From positions 1 to 64,000 of the forward strand of contig CAMKPE010000004.1 of NCBI GenBank assembly GCA_946414595.1: 64,000 nt of DNA. The letters run 5' to 3'. Below, piece after piece: positions 62,488 to 64,000 of the stretch (the stretch's first letter is position 1; every line of letters starts with the position of its first letter). Below the pieces are notes generated by a model, which saw only the letters and a program-made list of their open reading frames with translations, searched no databases and had not been told where the DNA came from. The position numbers were made by a program, and so were the translations under genes. The DNA comes from an uncultured Clostridium sp. (GTDB lineage Bacteria > Bacillota_I > Bacilli_A > RF39 > UBA660).

Positions 62488-64000
62488 ATGGTTAATGTTA
62501 AAGAAAATGAAAAACTAAGTGTATTAAATCACTCTTGTGCTCATTTACTTGCACAAGCAGTAAAACATCTTTATCCAGAAGCCAAATTTTGGGTAGGGCC
62601 AGTAGTAGAAGAAGGATTCTACTATGATATTGATTTAGGTGATAAGAGATTGACCGAAGAAGATCTTCCTGTCATCGAAAAAGAAATGAAAAAATGTGCT
62701 AAAGATGCTAAGTTAATTAAGAGAATTGAAATATCTAAAGATGAAGCATTAGAGCAATTCAAAGATGATCCATATAAAGTAGATTTAATCTCTAGAATGG
62801 ATGAGAATGATACAGTAATATCTATGTATACTCAAGGTGATTTCACTGACTTATGTCGTGGACCACATGTTGAGAATACTAAATTACTTAAGAACTTCAA
62901 ACTTCTTAAGGTAGCAGGTGCTTATTGGAAAGGTGATTCTAATAACAAGATGCTTCAAAGAATATATGGTATTTGTTTTGATACTCCAGAAGAGTTAGAA
63001 GCACATTTACAAGCTTTAGAAGAAGCTAAGCAAAGAGATCATAGAAAGATTGGAAAAGATCTTGAGATATTTGTAACTAATGATTTAATTGGTAAAGGAC
63101 TTCCAATGTACTTACCAAATGGATTTATTATGTGGAATACTTTAGAAAACTACATTAGAAATAAAGAGTTAGAAAGAGGATATTTACATGTATTAACTCC
63201 ACCATTAGGTAATGTAGAGTTATATAAGACTAGTGGACACTGGGATCATTATAAAGATGCAATGTTTCCTAAGATGGAAGTTGAAGGAGAAGAATTTGTT
63301 CTTCGTCCAATGAACTGTCCTCATCATATGATGATTTATGGTAATAGTATTCATTCATATCGTGATTTACCAATTCGTATTGCAGAAATTGCAAGAGATT
63401 GTAGATTCGAAACAAGTGGATCTTTAAAAGGAATTGAAAGAGTTCGTACTTTCTGTCAAAATGATTCACATATATTCTGTACTCCAGAACAAATTGAAAG
63501 TGAGTTTAAAGGAGTTGTTGATTTAATTCTTGAAGTTTATAAAGAATTAGGAATTAAAGAATATAGATTTGAATTATCATTAAGAGATCCAGAAGATAAA
63601 GTTAAGTATTATCCAGATGATGATATGTGGAATAATGCTGAAAATAAATTACGTGAAGTTTTAAAAGATTTGAAACTTGACTATGTTGAAAAGATTGGTG
63701 AAGCAGCATTCTATGGACCTAAGTTAGATGTTCAAGTAAAACCTGCAGTAGGTAACGAATACACATTATCAACTTGTCAATTAGATTTTTGTCTACCAAT
63801 GAGATTTGATTTAAATTACATTGATAAAGATGGAACTAAGAAAACTCCAGTAGTTCTTCATAGAGCTGTATTTGGGTCAATTGATAGATTCATGGCATTC
63901 TATCTTGAAGAAACTAAAGGTATCTTACCACTTTGGTTAGCACCAGTTGGAGTAATGGTTATGCCAGTTAACTCTGAATATCAAACTGATTACGCTGAAG
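62488..64000 (+). CDS. thrS: Threonyl-tRNA synthetase, 5' part, without TGS domain
   Basis: Charges tRNA-Thr. About 504 codons lie in the window and the gene runs off the end with no stop. After only 14 residues the editing domain begins (HSCAHLLAQAV), so the usual N-terminal TGS domain of about 60 residues is missing. Editing residues are kept (HSCAH, CRGPH). Class II core motifs are visible: LGNVELYKTSGHWDHYKDAMF, RPMNCPHHMMIY (zinc Cys and ligands), RIAEIARDCRFETSGSLKG and the HRAVFGSIDRFM motif 3. AAGGAGGAG precedes the ATG. Confidence 0.97.
   Translation, partial: MVNVKENEKLSVLNHSCAHLLAQAVKHLYPEAKFWVGPVVEEGFYYDIDLGDKRLTEEDLPVIEKEMKKCAKDAKLIKRIEISKDEALEQFKDDPYKVDLISRMDENDTVISMYTQGDFTDLCRGPHVENTKLLKNFKLLKVAGAYWKGDSNNKMLQRIYGICFDTPEELEAHLQALEEAKQRDHRKIGKDLEIFVTNDLIGKGLPMYLPNGFIMWNTLENYIRNKELERGYLHVLTPPLGNVELYKTSGHWDHYKDAMFPKMEVEGEEFVLRPMNCPHHMMIYGNSIHSYRDLPIRIAEIARDCRFETSGSLKGIERVRTFCQNDSHIFCTPEQIESEFKGVVDLILEVYKELGIKEYRFELSLRDPEDKVKYYPDDDMWNNAENKLREVLKDLKLDYVEKIGEAAFYGPKLDVQVKPAVGNEYTLSTCQLDFCLPMRFDLNYIDKDGTKKTPVVLHRAVFGSIDRFMAFYLEETKGILPLWLAPVGVMVMPVNSEYQTDYAE

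Noticed and set aside
1..64000. tRNA genes, rRNA, insertion sequences, prophage or attachment sites
   Set aside because: None could be recognised by eye; a covariance scan was not possible here, so a missed tRNA cannot be fully excluded.

Overview
The window is AT-rich DNA from a low-GC, Gram-positive-type bacterium. Gene content and order (pnp, rimP-nusA-rnpM-infB, uppS-cdsA-rseP, rpsP-khpA, ruvAB-queA, addAB, dnaI, thrS) are those of the Bacilli/Firmicutes. Several reduced or divergent proteins (one-domain RimP, short SMC, ThrRS without TGS, degenerate CdsA signature) recall small-genome intestinal lineages near the Erysipelotrichia/Mollicutes border; this placement is inference. TGA is used as a stop (11151-11153, 29087-29089), so the mycoplasma code does not apply. 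The window begins inside pnp and ends inside thrS.

Layout. (1) 1-988: 3' part of pnp. (2) 1095-13052: a surface-glycan operon with an ABC-2 exporter, all four activities for GDP-D-glycero-alpha-D-manno-heptose (kinase HddA, a fused HddC-GmhB, isomerase GmhA), a sugar epimerase/dehydratase, a UDP-galactopyranose-mutase-like flavoprotein and four GT2 glycosyltransferase domains, one fused to a methyltransferase through a coiled coil. (3) 13059-17888: tmcAL (minus strand), DUF177-rpmF, an unknown gene, and three related envelope proteins with different membrane anchors. (4) 17966-23848: queH, a metallo-beta-lactamase-fold hydrolase, a small membrane protein and the rimP-nusA-rnpM-dCMP deaminase-infB operon. 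(5) 23995-33148: a DUF1292 protein, a basic coiled-coil protein and two tandem secreted cysteine-rich paralogues of about 1300 residues. (6) 33222-41737: rbfA, a probable 6S RNA beside tcdA, an HEXXH protein, rpsP-khpA, uppS-cdsA-rseP and smc. (7) 41839-48539: an M13 peptidase, ruvA/ruvB/queA and a GHL10-type glycosidase. (8) 48590-56822: addB-addA, a small YqfQ-like gene, and pilC-pilD genes for a type IV pilus/competence-type system. (9) 56877-64000: dnaI, two paralogous proteins joining a signal-less helical N-terminal domain (LXG/WXG-like in appearance) to an alpha/beta hydrolase, with glmS between them on the opposite strand, then a T-box-controlled thrS.

Most transcription units end in clear intrinsic terminators, often followed within tens of bases by a good -35/-10 or extended -10 promoter. 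Start codons were reset where the longest reading frame began inside the ribosome binding site. The strongest candidates for undescribed biology are the two hydrolase fusions around glmS, the two giant secreted paralogues, the GDP-heptose glycan locus in a Gram-positive-like genome, and the family of envelope proteins that carry one C-terminal domain on different anchors. No IS element, prophage, CRISPR array or tRNA gene was seen.
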